Source: an uncultured Collinsella sp. (lineage in GTDB: Bacteria > Actinomycetota > Coriobacteriia > Coriobacteriales > Coriobacteriaceae). Taken from it: a stretch of DNA of 64,000 nucleotides. The notes beneath the pieces are model-generated. The model was not told the origin of the DNA, did not search any database, and saw nothing but the letters and a program-made list of their open reading frames with translations. Shown piece by piece: positions 31,963-39,277 of this stretch; position 1 is the stretch's first letter, and each line of letters begins with the position of its first letter. The position numbers and the translations under genes are program-made. Location: contig CABRHW010000010.1 of assembly GCA_902470765.1 (NCBI GenBank), forward strand, positions 1 to 64,000, given 5' to 3'.

Positions 31963-32436
31963 ATGATTAAGCTTACGAGAGTTGATTACCGACTGATTCA
32001 CGGCCAAGTTGCCATGTCCTGGACTCACGCTTTGGATGTAGATTGCATCCTGCTTGCCAGCGATGCTGTGGCAAAAGACGACATGAGGAAGGCGGCCTTG
32101 AGGCTCGCCCGCCCCAGCGGCGTTAAACTCGTCATCAAGGATGTTGACGCTGCTATCGAGGCGCTCAACAGCGGCGTTACCGACAAGTATTCGCTGTTTA
32201 TCATCACTGAGACGATTGAAGATGTCTATCGTCTCGCTAAGGGTTGCAAAGACATCAAAGAGATCAATCTGGGTGGAACCCGAAAGACCCCTGAGACCAC
32301 GCTTCATCCGACCCCTGCAATCTTTGCGACCGAGAAAGATGCCGAGCATATCCAAGAGCTCCTGGGCGATGGCGTGGCCGTCGAAATCCGTCAGGTTCCC
32401 AATGACGCTAAGGTGTTTGCCAAGGACGTTTTTTAG
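31963..32436 (+). CDS. PTS mannose-family EIIB (separate domain)
   Basis: The 157-residue EIIB has the phospho-acceptor H13 in R-V-D-Y-R-L-I-H-G-Q-V, W-T-H-A-L-D-V-D-C-I-L-L-A-S-D, and G-G-T-R-K-T near residue 105. ATG 31963 is chosen because GGAG (31950-31953) is then 9 nt away; ATG 31954 would overlap it. A terminator follows, so EIIA and EIIB may form a transcript separate from SIS 4, EIIC and EIID. Confidence 0.9.
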   Translation: MIKLTRVDYRLIHGQVAMSWTHALDVDCILLASDAVAKDDMRKAALRLARPSGVKLVIKDVDAAIEALNSGVTDKYSLFIITETIEDVYRLAKGCKDIKEINLGGTRKTPETTLHPTPAIFATEKDAEHIQELLGDGVAVEIRQVPNDAKVFAKDVF

Positions 32437-32489
32437 CCGAAAACATGCTGGTGTTCGGTATTTATTGAGCCGATACTCTATGTCTATGT

Positions 32490-32518
32490 CCGTCGATCAT
32501 TTGATCGGCGGGCTTTTT
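32490..32518 (+). terminator. Terminator after EIIB of locus 2
   Basis: CCGTCGATC pairs with GATCGGCGG (one wobble) around ATTT and is followed by GCTTTTT. Confidence 0.8.
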
Positions 32519-32575
32519 ATTAAAGAAAAATCAAAAAAATCTGAAATAGTTCTTGCATAGTTAGTTATATAAAGT

Positions 32576-32586
32576 ATTATAACGTC
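32576..32586. promoter_or_regulatory. ATTATAACGTC motif before SIS 4
   Basis: The reverse complement, GACGTTATAAT, is identical to 11605-11615 upstream of PTS locus 1. It sits about 45 bp before SIS 4 in an AT-rich stretch that looks like an internal promoter. Confidence 0.5.
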
Positions 32587-32630
32587 ATGGGATGAATGAA
32601 GGGTTCATCCAAGTGAGTTAGGAGTAAGGG

Positions 32631-33665
32631 ATGTTCAATTTCGATGAGCCTCGTTACGAGAAGGTTGTGAGCGATGCCCTCGCTCTCCGTCCTCAGATTG
32701 AGGCTGCCGTGGACAAGGTCTGCGAGCAGGGTTATTCCAACATCTTCTTCATCGGCTGCGGCGGCACCTGGGCCCACACGCTCCCGATGAAGTATTGGGT
32801 CGAGACCACCACGGCCGACGTCGACGTCCACTGCGAGATCGCCGCTGAGTTCCTCGCATGCCCGCCCAAGACCTTCAACAAGGACTCGGTCTGCGTCTTC
32901 TCCACCCGCACCGGCACCACCCCCGAGATCATCGAGGCCGCCAAGTTCTGCCAGGAGCAGGGCGCCCGCACGCTGATGTATGTCTCCAACGACAACACCC
33001 CGGCCACCGAGTACGCCGATTACAAGTTCTTCAGCTTCGCCGAGGACGACGTTCTGTGCGAGGCCATCTATACCTACCAGATCACGCTGGTTGCCCGCTT
33101 CCTCAAGAACGCCGGCGCCTTCCCCAAGTACGACACCTTCATGGAGGAGTTCGGCAACATCGCTCCGTACCTCATCAAGGCCAAGGACGCTCAGGACGAG
33201 CGCTGCGCCGCCATGGCCGAGGACTTCAAGGACACCGACTACCACATGGTGATTGGTTCCGGCATGCTCTGGGGTGAGGCCTACGACTACGCTATGTGCA
33301 TTCTCGAGGAGATGCAGTGGATCAAGACCAAGTCTATCCACGCCGCCGAGTTCTTCCACGGCACCATCGAACTGTGCGAGGAGGGCACGAGCCTCATCAT
33401 GCTCTACGGCGAGGACGACACCCGTAAGCTCATGGACCGCGTGGACAACTTCACTCACATGCTCGCCGACGAGAAGAGCGTCCATGTCCGCGTGAACAAG
33501 TTCGACACCGCCGAGGTCGAGCTGCCGTTCAGCGACCCCGAGTTCCGCAAGATCGTCTCCCCGATGGTCACCTACACCATCACCGAGCGTCTGAGCTGCC
33601 ATCTCGAGCACGTCCGTAACCACCCGCTCACCACGCGTCGTTACTATCACCAGATGAACTACTAA
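32631..33665 (+). CDS. SIS-domain sugar-phosphate deglycase/isomerase-like enzyme 4
   Basis: The 344-residue double-SIS protein is embedded in PTS locus 2 between EIIB and EIIC. The ligand loop F-I-G-C-G-G-T-W-A-H starts near residue 40, and S-T-R-T-G-T-T-P-E-I near residue 91. E227 and H243 (E-M-Q-W ... E-F-F-H-G-T-I-E) keep the 16-residue deglycase-type spacing, although the G-P-F-E of SIS 1-3 is replaced by G-T-I-E. It ends T-R-R-Y-Y-H-Q-M-N-Y. The N-terminus is about 15 residues longer than in SIS 2. The ATG follows AGGAGTAAGGG. It probably acts on the phosphorylated sugar conjugate imported by this PTS. Confidence 0.82.
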   Translation: MFNFDEPRYEKVVSDALALRPQIEAAVDKVCEQGYSNIFFIGCGGTWAHTLPMKYWVETTTADVDVHCEIAAEFLACPPKTFNKDSVCVFSTRTGTTPEIIEAAKFCQEQGARTLMYVSNDNTPATEYADYKFFSFAEDDVLCEAIYTYQITLVARFLKNAGAFPKYDTFMEEFGNIAPYLIKAKDAQDERCAAMAEDFKDTDYHMVIGSGMLWGEAYDYAMCILEEMQWIKTKSIHAAEFFHGTIELCEEGTSLIMLYGEDDTRKLMDRVDNFTHMLADEKSVHVRVNKFDTAEVELPFSDPEFRKIVSPMVTYTITERLSCHLEHVRNHPLTTRRYYHQMNY

Positions 33666-33686
33666 TCCTCTCAAATTGCTGCGGTT

Positions 33687-33725
33687 GTCTGCAGGCGAGC
33701 TGCGCAGAATGCCTCGCCTGCAGAC
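33687..33725 (+). terminator. Intra-operon hairpin between SIS 4 and EIIC
   Basis: GTCTGCAGGCGAG (33687-33699) pairs perfectly with CTCGCCTGCAGAC (33713-33725), without a strong T-run. It may stabilise the SIS 4 message or partly terminate, giving more enzyme than membrane subunits. Confidence 0.65.
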
Positions 33726-33746
33726 CTGTTTCTGGGGTTGATCGAA

Positions 33747-34520
33747 ATGGTTGTCCAGTATCTTCTAGTTGCACTGGTCGCATTTATTGCGTCCATGGAC
33801 GAGCAATTATTTGGCATTACGATGCTTGGTCGTCCGCTGTTTACGAGCCTGTTTGTCGGCTTGATTCTTGGCGATGTCCAGCAGGGCGTTATCGTCGGCG
33901 CTGCTTTGGAGTCCATGTTCATGGGCGCCATCATGGTCGGCGCGGCGGTTCCTCCCGAGGTCTATGCCTCCGGCGTGCTTGGCTGCGCGTTTGCCGTCAT
34001 TACGGGTACGGGCACGGCAACTGCCGTCGCACTCGCCCTTCCCGTCTCCGTCTTCCTTCAGGTGTGGCGCAACTTCTGCTACGCCGTTCCGGGTGCCTTT
34101 GCCTGCAAGAAGATTGAGACCGCTCTGGCAAATCGTGATCTTGCCAAGGCGAATCTGTACCATCTGACCATCGTTCCGTTGTCGATTGGCATTCCGTCTG
34201 CACTGCTGGTGTTTTGCTCGCTGTTCTTTGGTGCCGACCTCATCAACAATGCGCTCAACGCGATTCCGCAGTTTGTGATGGATGGCCTCAACGTTGCGTC
34301 CGGCGTCATGGTCTGCATCGGCTTCGCACTTCTTATCAGGACTATGGGCGATAACAAGCTTCTTCCCTGGCTGTTCCTGGGATTCATTATGGTCATCTAC
34401 CTCAAGATGGACGTTATCGGTGTTGCCGCTGCCGCTATCTGCGTTGCGCTGCTCCTGGCATTCCGCGAAGGCTCGGCCGGTCCGCAGGCGGTTGCCGAAG
34501 ATGAAGAGGAGGACTTCTAA
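33747..34520 (+). CDS. PTS mannose-family EIIC of locus 2
   Basis: The 257-residue membrane protein resembles the locus 1 EIIC. It opens V-Q-Y-L-L-V-A-L-V-A-F-I-A-S-M-D-E-Q and has G-R-P-L-F-T-S-L-F-V-G-L-I-L-G-D. Later helices end in an acidic tail (A-E-D-E-E-E-D-F). ATG 33747 is preferred over an in-frame TTG at 33738; the ribosome site (TGGGG) is weak. Its stop codon overlaps the EIID start by one base, indicating translational coupling. Confidence 0.9.
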   Translation: MVVQYLLVALVAFIASMDEQLFGITMLGRPLFTSLFVGLILGDVQQGVIVGAALESMFMGAIMVGAAVPPEVYASGVLGCAFAVITGTGTATAVALALPVSVFLQVWRNFCYAVPGAFACKKIETALANRDLAKANLYHLTIVPLSIGIPSALLVFCSLFFGADLINNALNAIPQFVMDGLNVASGVMVCIGFALLIRTMGDNKLLPWLFLGFIMVIYLKMDVIGVAAAAICVALLLAFREGSAGPQAVAEDEEEDF

Positions 34521-35368
34521 TGGCTACCCAGAACACCGATCTCAAAGAGGCCAAGAAGGACGCGATTATGACTCCCGATATGTATCGGAGCATGTTCCTT
34601 CGCCAGTTTACGAGCCAGTGCTCGCAGTCGTACGACAAGATGATGGCAATGGGCTTCATGTACACCATTCAGAAGCCCCTGCGAAAGATCTATCCCAACG
34701 ACGACGATTACTATGCGGCGCTCGACCGCCATACCGAGTTCTTTAACATCACGCCTCATGTGCTTCCGTTTGTAGCCGGCCTAACGGTTTCGATGGAAGA
34801 GCAGGCGGCTGCCGATAAGAACTTCGACACGTCCTCGATTAACGCCATGAAGGTCGGCCTCATGGGACCGCTTTCCGGCATCGGCGATTCGTTCTACTGG
34901 GGTACGTTCCGCGTGGTCGCCGCCGGCATTGGTATTGGCATCGCTTCGACGGGCAACCCGCTCGGCCCCATCGTGTACGCGCTCATCTACTCGGTGATTA
35001 ACTTTGCAACGCGTATCGTCGCAGCCCATCTTGGTTACGACCTGGGAACCAAGTTCTTGCAGCAGTCCGAAGAGAACAACCTTATGTCTCGCATGACGCA
35101 TGCTGCTGGTGTCCTCGGAATGACCGTTATCGGCGCCATGATTGCGGCACAGGTCTCGCTGTCCACGGCTTTGACCTTTGACGTGGGTGGTTCGGAGATT
35201 GTCCTGCAGGATCTGTTCGATTCGATCTTCCCCGGTCTGCTGCCCTTGCTGGCAACCTTTGCCTGCGTCGCCCTGTACAAAAAGGGCGTCAAGACCATTT
35301 GGATCATCTTGGGCATCTTTGCGATCTGCATCATCGGAACGGGCTTGGGAGTGTTCGCGGCGGCGTAA
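34520..35368 (+). CDS. PTS mannose-family EIID of locus 2
   Basis: The 282-residue EIID contains F-L-R-Q-F-T-S-Q-C-S-Q-S-Y-D-K near residue 26, which replaces the usual W-N-Y-E-R motif seen in locus 1. It also has L-M-G-P-L-S-G-I-G-D-S near residue 115. Several helices follow. The altered N-terminal segment suggests a sugar specificity different from locus 1. It overlaps EIIC by one base and is followed by a GC-rich hairpin shared with the convergent gene. Confidence 0.92.
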   Translation: MATQNTDLKEAKKDAIMTPDMYRSMFLRQFTSQCSQSYDKMMAMGFMYTIQKPLRKIYPNDDDYYAALDRHTEFFNITPHVLPFVAGLTVSMEEQAAADKNFDTSSINAMKVGLMGPLSGIGDSFYWGTFRVVAAGIGIGIASTGNPLGPIVYALIYSVINFATRIVAAHLGYDLGTKFLQQSEENNLMSRMTHAAGVLGMTVIGAMIAAQVSLSTALTFDVGGSEIVLQDLFDSIFPGLLPLLATFACVALYKKGVKTIWIILGIFAICIIGTGLGVFAAA

Positions 35369-35393
35369 AGCCAACGGCAACAAATGATATTAG

Positions 35394-35433
35394 GTGGCAC
35401 CGGGCCGGGATTGTCTTCCCGACCCGGTGCCAC
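35394..35433. terminator. Bidirectional terminator hairpin
   Basis: GTGGCACCGGG pairs with CCCGGTGCCAC around an inner GGG/CCC pair. It separates EIID from the convergent hypothetical gene and overlaps neither stop codon. Confidence 0.7.
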
Positions 35434-35435
35434 TG

Positions 35436-35939
35436 CTATTCTCCGACTTTGGCATTGATATCTGCGGTGCCATTCATCAAGAACAGCCTAAGAACCAGCT
35501 TGATGACATATCCCGGTTTGACTTCAGCCGCGCCAAAGACGCTGCGCTCGGCGAGCTCGCTGCAGTATGCATAGATGTCGCGGATAAGGTCCGCGCCCGA
35601 GAGCGTAAACATGTAGCCTGCGTCCGAAAGCGCATTGGGCGCGGCGGGCAACTTGGCCATGTGGCAGAACGTTTGCAGGTCGGGCGCCATAACATTCTGG
35701 TAGTCGAGGTGGCCGCTGGCATCCTGTGCGGCAAGCTCCAATTGGCGCACAAAATCCAGCGCCGCCGCTAACACAAAGCTCGGCGTAGGCGCATTGACGT
35801 CCTGAGTGGTCGCCACAAGCCTGCCCGCTGCCTGCGTGACAAGCCAAGCGACCTCGCGCTGGCAACGCACGGCCTTGCGCGTCACCGGCTTAATGGACGA
35901 AGAAGAAACGCTCCCCTTAGGCGGATTCGAAGCAGCCAT
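35436..35939 (-). CDS. Hypothetical protein
   Basis: A 167-residue soluble protein that I do not recognise. The first 25 residues are Ser/Pro/Lys-rich and likely disordered. The rest is predicted mostly helical, with W-L-V-T-Q-A-A-G-R-L-V-A-T-T, F-V-L-A-A-A-L-D-F-V-R-Q-L-E-L and D-L-I-R-D-I-Y-A-Y-C. It has no signal peptide, Cys cluster or membrane segment. The minus-strand ATG at 35939 has a strong GGGAGGG 5 nt upstream, which supports a real gene. It is monocistronic and converges on PTS locus 2. Confidence 0.65.
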   Translation of the reverse strand: MAASNPPKGSVSSSSIKPVTRKAVRCQREVAWLVTQAAGRLVATTQDVNAPTPSFVLAAALDFVRQLELAAQDASGHLDYQNVMAPDLQTFCHMAKLPAAPNALSDAGYMFTLSGADLIRDIYAYCSELAERSVFGAAEVKPGYVIKLVLRLFLMNGTADINAKVGE

Positions 35940-35987
35940 AAGACCCTCCCATGAACAATCCGGCCCAAACAAGCCCGGACGAAACAC

Positions 35988-36368
35988 GTGCTACATCAGT
36001 ATACAGGGGAGTGGGGTAGTGGGGTACAAGCGCGCCAGCGGCAAACCGAGAGCATCAACGATGTGCCTCCGCTCTATTTGGATGACGGTACGTGGGTCAT
36101 TAAGTACTCGGTTCAAGCGCCGGGCACCGTTGGTTTTCGAGACCAGAATCACAACCGTAAAATGCTCAACTGCATGGAATGTGGCGTCCCAGTCGGAGTC
36201 ATACTTGCAACCGAGGTGAGCTATAAGGTGCTCGGCCTTGCGTTTGTTGAGCGGTTCGAGCTCGAAAACGGATGGTTTGGACCCAATACGGTGTTTCTTG
36301 AGGCCCATCGCATTGAGTTCGATCACTCGGAAAAGAAGCGTGAAAAGGCGGGCCTTCTGCCGTATTAG
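35988..36368 (+). CDS. Hypothetical protein, possibly a 5'-truncated gene
   Basis: The reading frame of up to 126 residues carries a plausible globular part: W-V-I-K-Y-S-V-Q-A-P-G-T-V-G-F-R-D-Q-N-H-N-R, then L-N-C-M-E-C-G-V-P, then V-L-G-L-A-F-V-E-R-F. The GTG at 35988 has no convincing ribosome site and the first 25 residues look like noise. This may be the C-terminal remnant of a longer protein, perhaps a nuclease-type one given the H-N-R and C-x-x-C elements. Base composition is lower in GC than its surroundings. Function unknown. Confidence 0.4.
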   Translation: MLHQYTGEWGSGVQARQRQTESINDVPPLYLDDGTWVIKYSVQAPGTVGFRDQNHNRKMLNCMECGVPVGVILATEVSYKVLGLAFVERFELENGWFGPNTVFLEAHRIEFDHSEKKREKAGLLPY

Positions 36369-36490
36369 CGTATTTGGCTTTGGCGGTCTTTTAAGATCGT
36401 GTTGTTTGATCGGATCGCGTGGCAATGCAATCTCACGCGCACTTGCTGGTGCATGCTCTTCCTGGTTTGAATAACGGGAAGGGAGCGAGC

Positions 36491-36775
36491 GTGAGCTGGC
36501 GAGGCGATATTGCGATGGGGAAGTACGGAAAGCTGCCGCGTGCCCTTATTGACAACAACATGTTTCCGGGCATAGAAGTTGATTGCGGGTCGTTTGCTGT
36601 CGCCTGTCCTTGCTGCGGTTCGCAAATACCGTGCCTCGACATTCGGTTCATCGATGCGCGCGACAGACTTAGCGACGAAGTGAGAAAACGGACAGGCGTT
36701 CATATGCCGGTGTATTCGGAGAAATGCCCTGTTTGTGGCCTCGATATCGTGTACGACGCCGGCGACGAGGGATAG
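36491..36775 (+). CDS. Small zinc-ribbon-like hypothetical protein
   Basis: This 94-residue protein has two Cys pairs, C-P-C-C-G near residue 41 and C-P-V-C-G near residue 82, spaced as in a zinc ribbon interrupted by a helical segment (D-A-R-D-R-L-S-D-E-V-R-K-R). GTG 36491 follows AAGGGAG by 5 nt; an upstream ATG at 36419 lacks a ribosome site. I do not recognise the family. GC content is low for this genome, as for the preceding gene, so the two may be recently acquired. Confidence 0.5.
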   Translation: MSWRGDIAMGKYGKLPRALIDNNMFPGIEVDCGSFAVACPCCGSQIPCLDIRFIDARDRLSDEVRKRTGVHMPVYSEKCPVCGLDIVYDAGDEG

Positions 36776-36812
36776 GTGATGCAGAGGAGTTGGCTGCGAG
36801 TGTCTTTTGCCT

Positions 36813-37499
36813 CTACAAATAAATCCCCTCACCGAGTTGCTTGTGGAACTCGGCGTGATGGTCGCGTGCCCAGGTAAAGAGCGCCTGGTCAAAGTCGGTA
36901 CGCGTGGCCGGGACGCCAAAGACGCCGGCAACTTCGACGCGTATAAACTCCAGTGCCGGCAGCTTGTTGATGGCAGTGAGGGCAAACGGGGACGAGGGCT
37001 CCTCGAACAGATAGCGGCTGCCTTGCATCGCGTCGCAACTGGTGCACGTGTTGCCGGGCGACGGGGCTTTGGAGGCTCGCGCGCCTACGGGCTTGTAGCC
37101 GCAGCGCTTATGAAGGTAGTCGCGGATCTCGCCCGGCACGCAGCCAAGAGCGGGCACGATGGCGAGTGCGTTGGCGTTGGCCGTGTCGATGGCAATGTGC
37201 CCGGCTTCGTTGGGCGCGTGCGCGATGGCGATGCTCTCGTCGTTATCGGCTCGATAGGGAATGCCGAAGGCCGCGACCGAGGTTTCTTTGTGACACTTCC
37301 AGCACTCGCGCTTGCCCAGTACTAGATATATATACGGCGCTGAGGGGTCGGATCGGTCAACACCGGGCAGCCACTCGGCAAAGGGCTCGGGGTTGACGCC
37401 GCTGGGCACATACCAGATCTTCTTGGTCCGGTCCCATTTGGCGCCCAGCGCCTTGGCTTCTTCTTTGTGCGAAAAGGGGACATCGAGCTCGGTGCGCAT
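36813..37499 (-). CDS. DUF5710-domain protein
   Basis: The 228-residue protein begins with a DUF5710-type module (about 1-45): L-D-V-P-F-S-H-K-E-E-A-K-A-L-G-A-K-W-D, then K-K-I-W-Y-V-P. This module is found in proteins that handle DNA or are linked to mobile elements. The remainder contains C-W-K-C-H and C-T-S-C, which may bind zinc, plus a Trp/His-rich C-terminus. The minus-strand ATG at 37499 follows AAGGAG. No partner genes are evident. Function unknown beyond the domain name. Confidence 0.65.
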   Translation of the reverse strand: MRTELDVPFSHKEEAKALGAKWDRTKKIWYVPSGVNPEPFAEWLPGVDRSDPSAPYIYLVLGKRECWKCHKETSVAAFGIPYRADNDESIAIAHAPNEAGHIAIDTANANALAIVPALGCVPGEIRDYLHKRCGYKPVGARASKAPSPGNTCTSCDAMQGSRYLFEEPSSPFALTAINKLPALEFIRVEVAGVFGVPATRTDFDQALFTWARDHHAEFHKQLGEGIYL

Positions 37500-37741
37500 G
37501 GTGGCTCCTTGGTGCTGTAGGTGTAAGTGGCTCAAGGATACCGCAGGGCGCAGACATCGCGGCGTTTTGCTGAGGAGTTGCGGCTTGGATGGGTTCGAGA
37601 CGCGTTGGCCTCGGCCTCGGTGGCTATTGACGCGGTTTTGTGCATGGGCAGGGTGGTTGCTTGGGCGGTTGGAGCAGCCAGCGGATTTGGCGACATAAAA
37701 CAAAACAGCCCAGAGGACATAGCCTCTGAGCTGCGAACATT

Positions 37742-37816
37742 TGGTGGGCGTTAGAAGATTTGAACTTCTGACCTCTTCCGTGTCAGGGAAGCGCTCTCCC
37801 CCTGAGCTAAACGCCC
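37742..37816 (-). tRNA. tRNA-Val (GAC)
   Basis: On the minus strand a cloverleaf is visible. The acceptor stem is GGGCGTT with AACGCCC, and the D arm is TAGCTCAGGGGGAGAGC. The anticodon loop is CTGACAC with anticodon GAC, and the T arm is AGAAGTTCAAATCTTCT. The 3' CCA is encoded. It reads valine GUC/GUU codons. Confidence 0.93.
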
Positions 37817-38105
37817 GATCAAGGGTGCGCAAGCGCGCAAGGGATAATATAACGGAGCCTGAACTCGGTGGCAAGAACATTTTTAAAAATCGCTTACATT
37901 GTGGAATTCGGGGGCTTTGTCGTATCCATTTCAAAAGAGCCTGCTGCCGCGATTTGGCTGTCGCATAATGCAAGGCCATTGCGGTATCGAGCTATGGAAA
38001 GACGCCTGCGGAATTGTCCTACCGATAAGCGGACAAGCCTCCAGCTGGTGACTTCGCCGTGGTAAGGTAAGCCGAATTGTTTCCAGACTGTTTCGGGGGA
38101 GTGGA

Positions 38106-39128
38106 ATGAGCAAAGAGTGTGTCGAGCAGGTCGAAGGCGCAGGGGCTTCGGTGCCGATGACCGATATATCGAACATTGATGTGCCCGAGGGCACCGACGA
38201 GCTCAGCCGTAGCACCCGCCGCGCCTGGCGCGGGCGTCTGAACAGCGCTTCGACGCGCAAGATGATCACGGGCGTCTTGGCTACGCTGGTGGGCGGTTCG
38301 TTTTGGGGCTTCTCGGGCACCAGCGCGAGTTTTCTGTTCGATACCTACCACGTCGATACCTTGTGGCTTATGAGCGTGCGTCAGATTCTCGCCGGTCTAC
38401 TCTTTATGGCCGTGGTTGTTACGCGCGACCGCGAGCGCCTGATTAAGCTCTGGACCACACCCGCCGATTGCAAGCAGCTGCTGCTCTTTACCGCCTTTGG
38501 CCTGCTGTTCAACCAGTTTTGCTATCTTTCGGCCGTGCGCCTGACCAATGCCGGAACCGCGACGGTGCTCCAGTGCCTGCAGCTTGTTATCATCATGGGC
38601 TACACCTGCGTGATCGATTGCCGTATGCCGCGTACTCGCGAAGTCATCGGCATTGGCCTGGCTCTGGGTGGAACCTTTTTAATCGCCACCGGCGGCGACC
38701 CCACCAGCCTGAATATCTCGCCGCTTGGCCTGGCAGCAGGTCTTATGTGTGCGGTCAGCGCCGCGTGTATGGCGGTGATTCCCGCCAAGATCCTGCCCGA
38801 ATACGGCAGCCCCATCGTCACGGGCTCGGCAATGCTCACGGCGGGCGTGGTCTCGTGCGTCTTCGTGCAGCCTTGGGCGCATATGCCGGCGCTCGACGCC
38901 GCCGGCGTCGAGGCGCTTGCGGTGTTCGTGGTTATCGGCTCGTTTTTTGCTTACATGCTCTATATGCAGGGCGTTAAGGACATCGGCTCGGTGCGTGCGA
39001 GTCTCATCGGAACTGTGGAGCCGGTTTCGGCGACCATCACCAGCGCCGTTATACTGGGCACGGTGTTTTTGCCGACCGACCTTATCGGCTTTGCCATGAT
39101 CATCGTGATGATGTTCCTCACGGTGTAG
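38106..39128 (+). CDS. EamA-family (DMT) transporter 2
   Basis: This 340-residue protein starts with a hydrophilic N-terminal extension of about 45 residues (acidic, then Arg-rich R-R-A-W-R-G-R). Ten membrane segments in two EamA repeats follow. The first repeat has G-G-S-F-W-G-F-S-G-T-S-A near residue 60 and the second ends G-T-V-E-P-V-S-A-T-I-T-S. Relatives transport amino acids or other metabolites; the substrate is unknown. The ATG follows a GGGGGAGTGGA stretch. It stands alone downstream of tRNA-Val and differs clearly from the EamA protein of PTS locus 1. Confidence 0.85.
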   Translation: MSKECVEQVEGAGASVPMTDISNIDVPEGTDELSRSTRRAWRGRLNSASTRKMITGVLATLVGGSFWGFSGTSASFLFDTYHVDTLWLMSVRQILAGLLFMAVVVTRDRERLIKLWTTPADCKQLLLFTAFGLLFNQFCYLSAVRLTNAGTATVLQCLQLVIIMGYTCVIDCRMPRTREVIGIGLALGGTFLIATGGDPTSLNISPLGLAAGLMCAVSAACMAVIPAKILPEYGSPIVTGSAMLTAGVVSCVFVQPWAHMPALDAAGVEALAVFVVIGSFFAYMLYMQGVKDIGSVRASLIGTVEPVSATITSAVILGTVFLPTDLIGFAMIIVMMFLTV

Positions 39129-39277
39129 CTGGCGCCGCCGCCAAGACAGAAAAGGCGTTGTGCCGCATTTTCGCCAATTGATGTCCGTGTCTGGAGTTTA
39201 GCTGTCGATGCTCAAAATGCCATAAACTAGTAACGTTATGGACTTTTTCATTGCGACTCAATTGCGAGGATTTCTTT

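Noticed and set aside
35991..36425. Minus-strand frame overlapping the 35988-36368 gene
   Set aside because: No ribosome site and no recognisable motifs. The + frame has the more protein-like sequence, although neither is certain.
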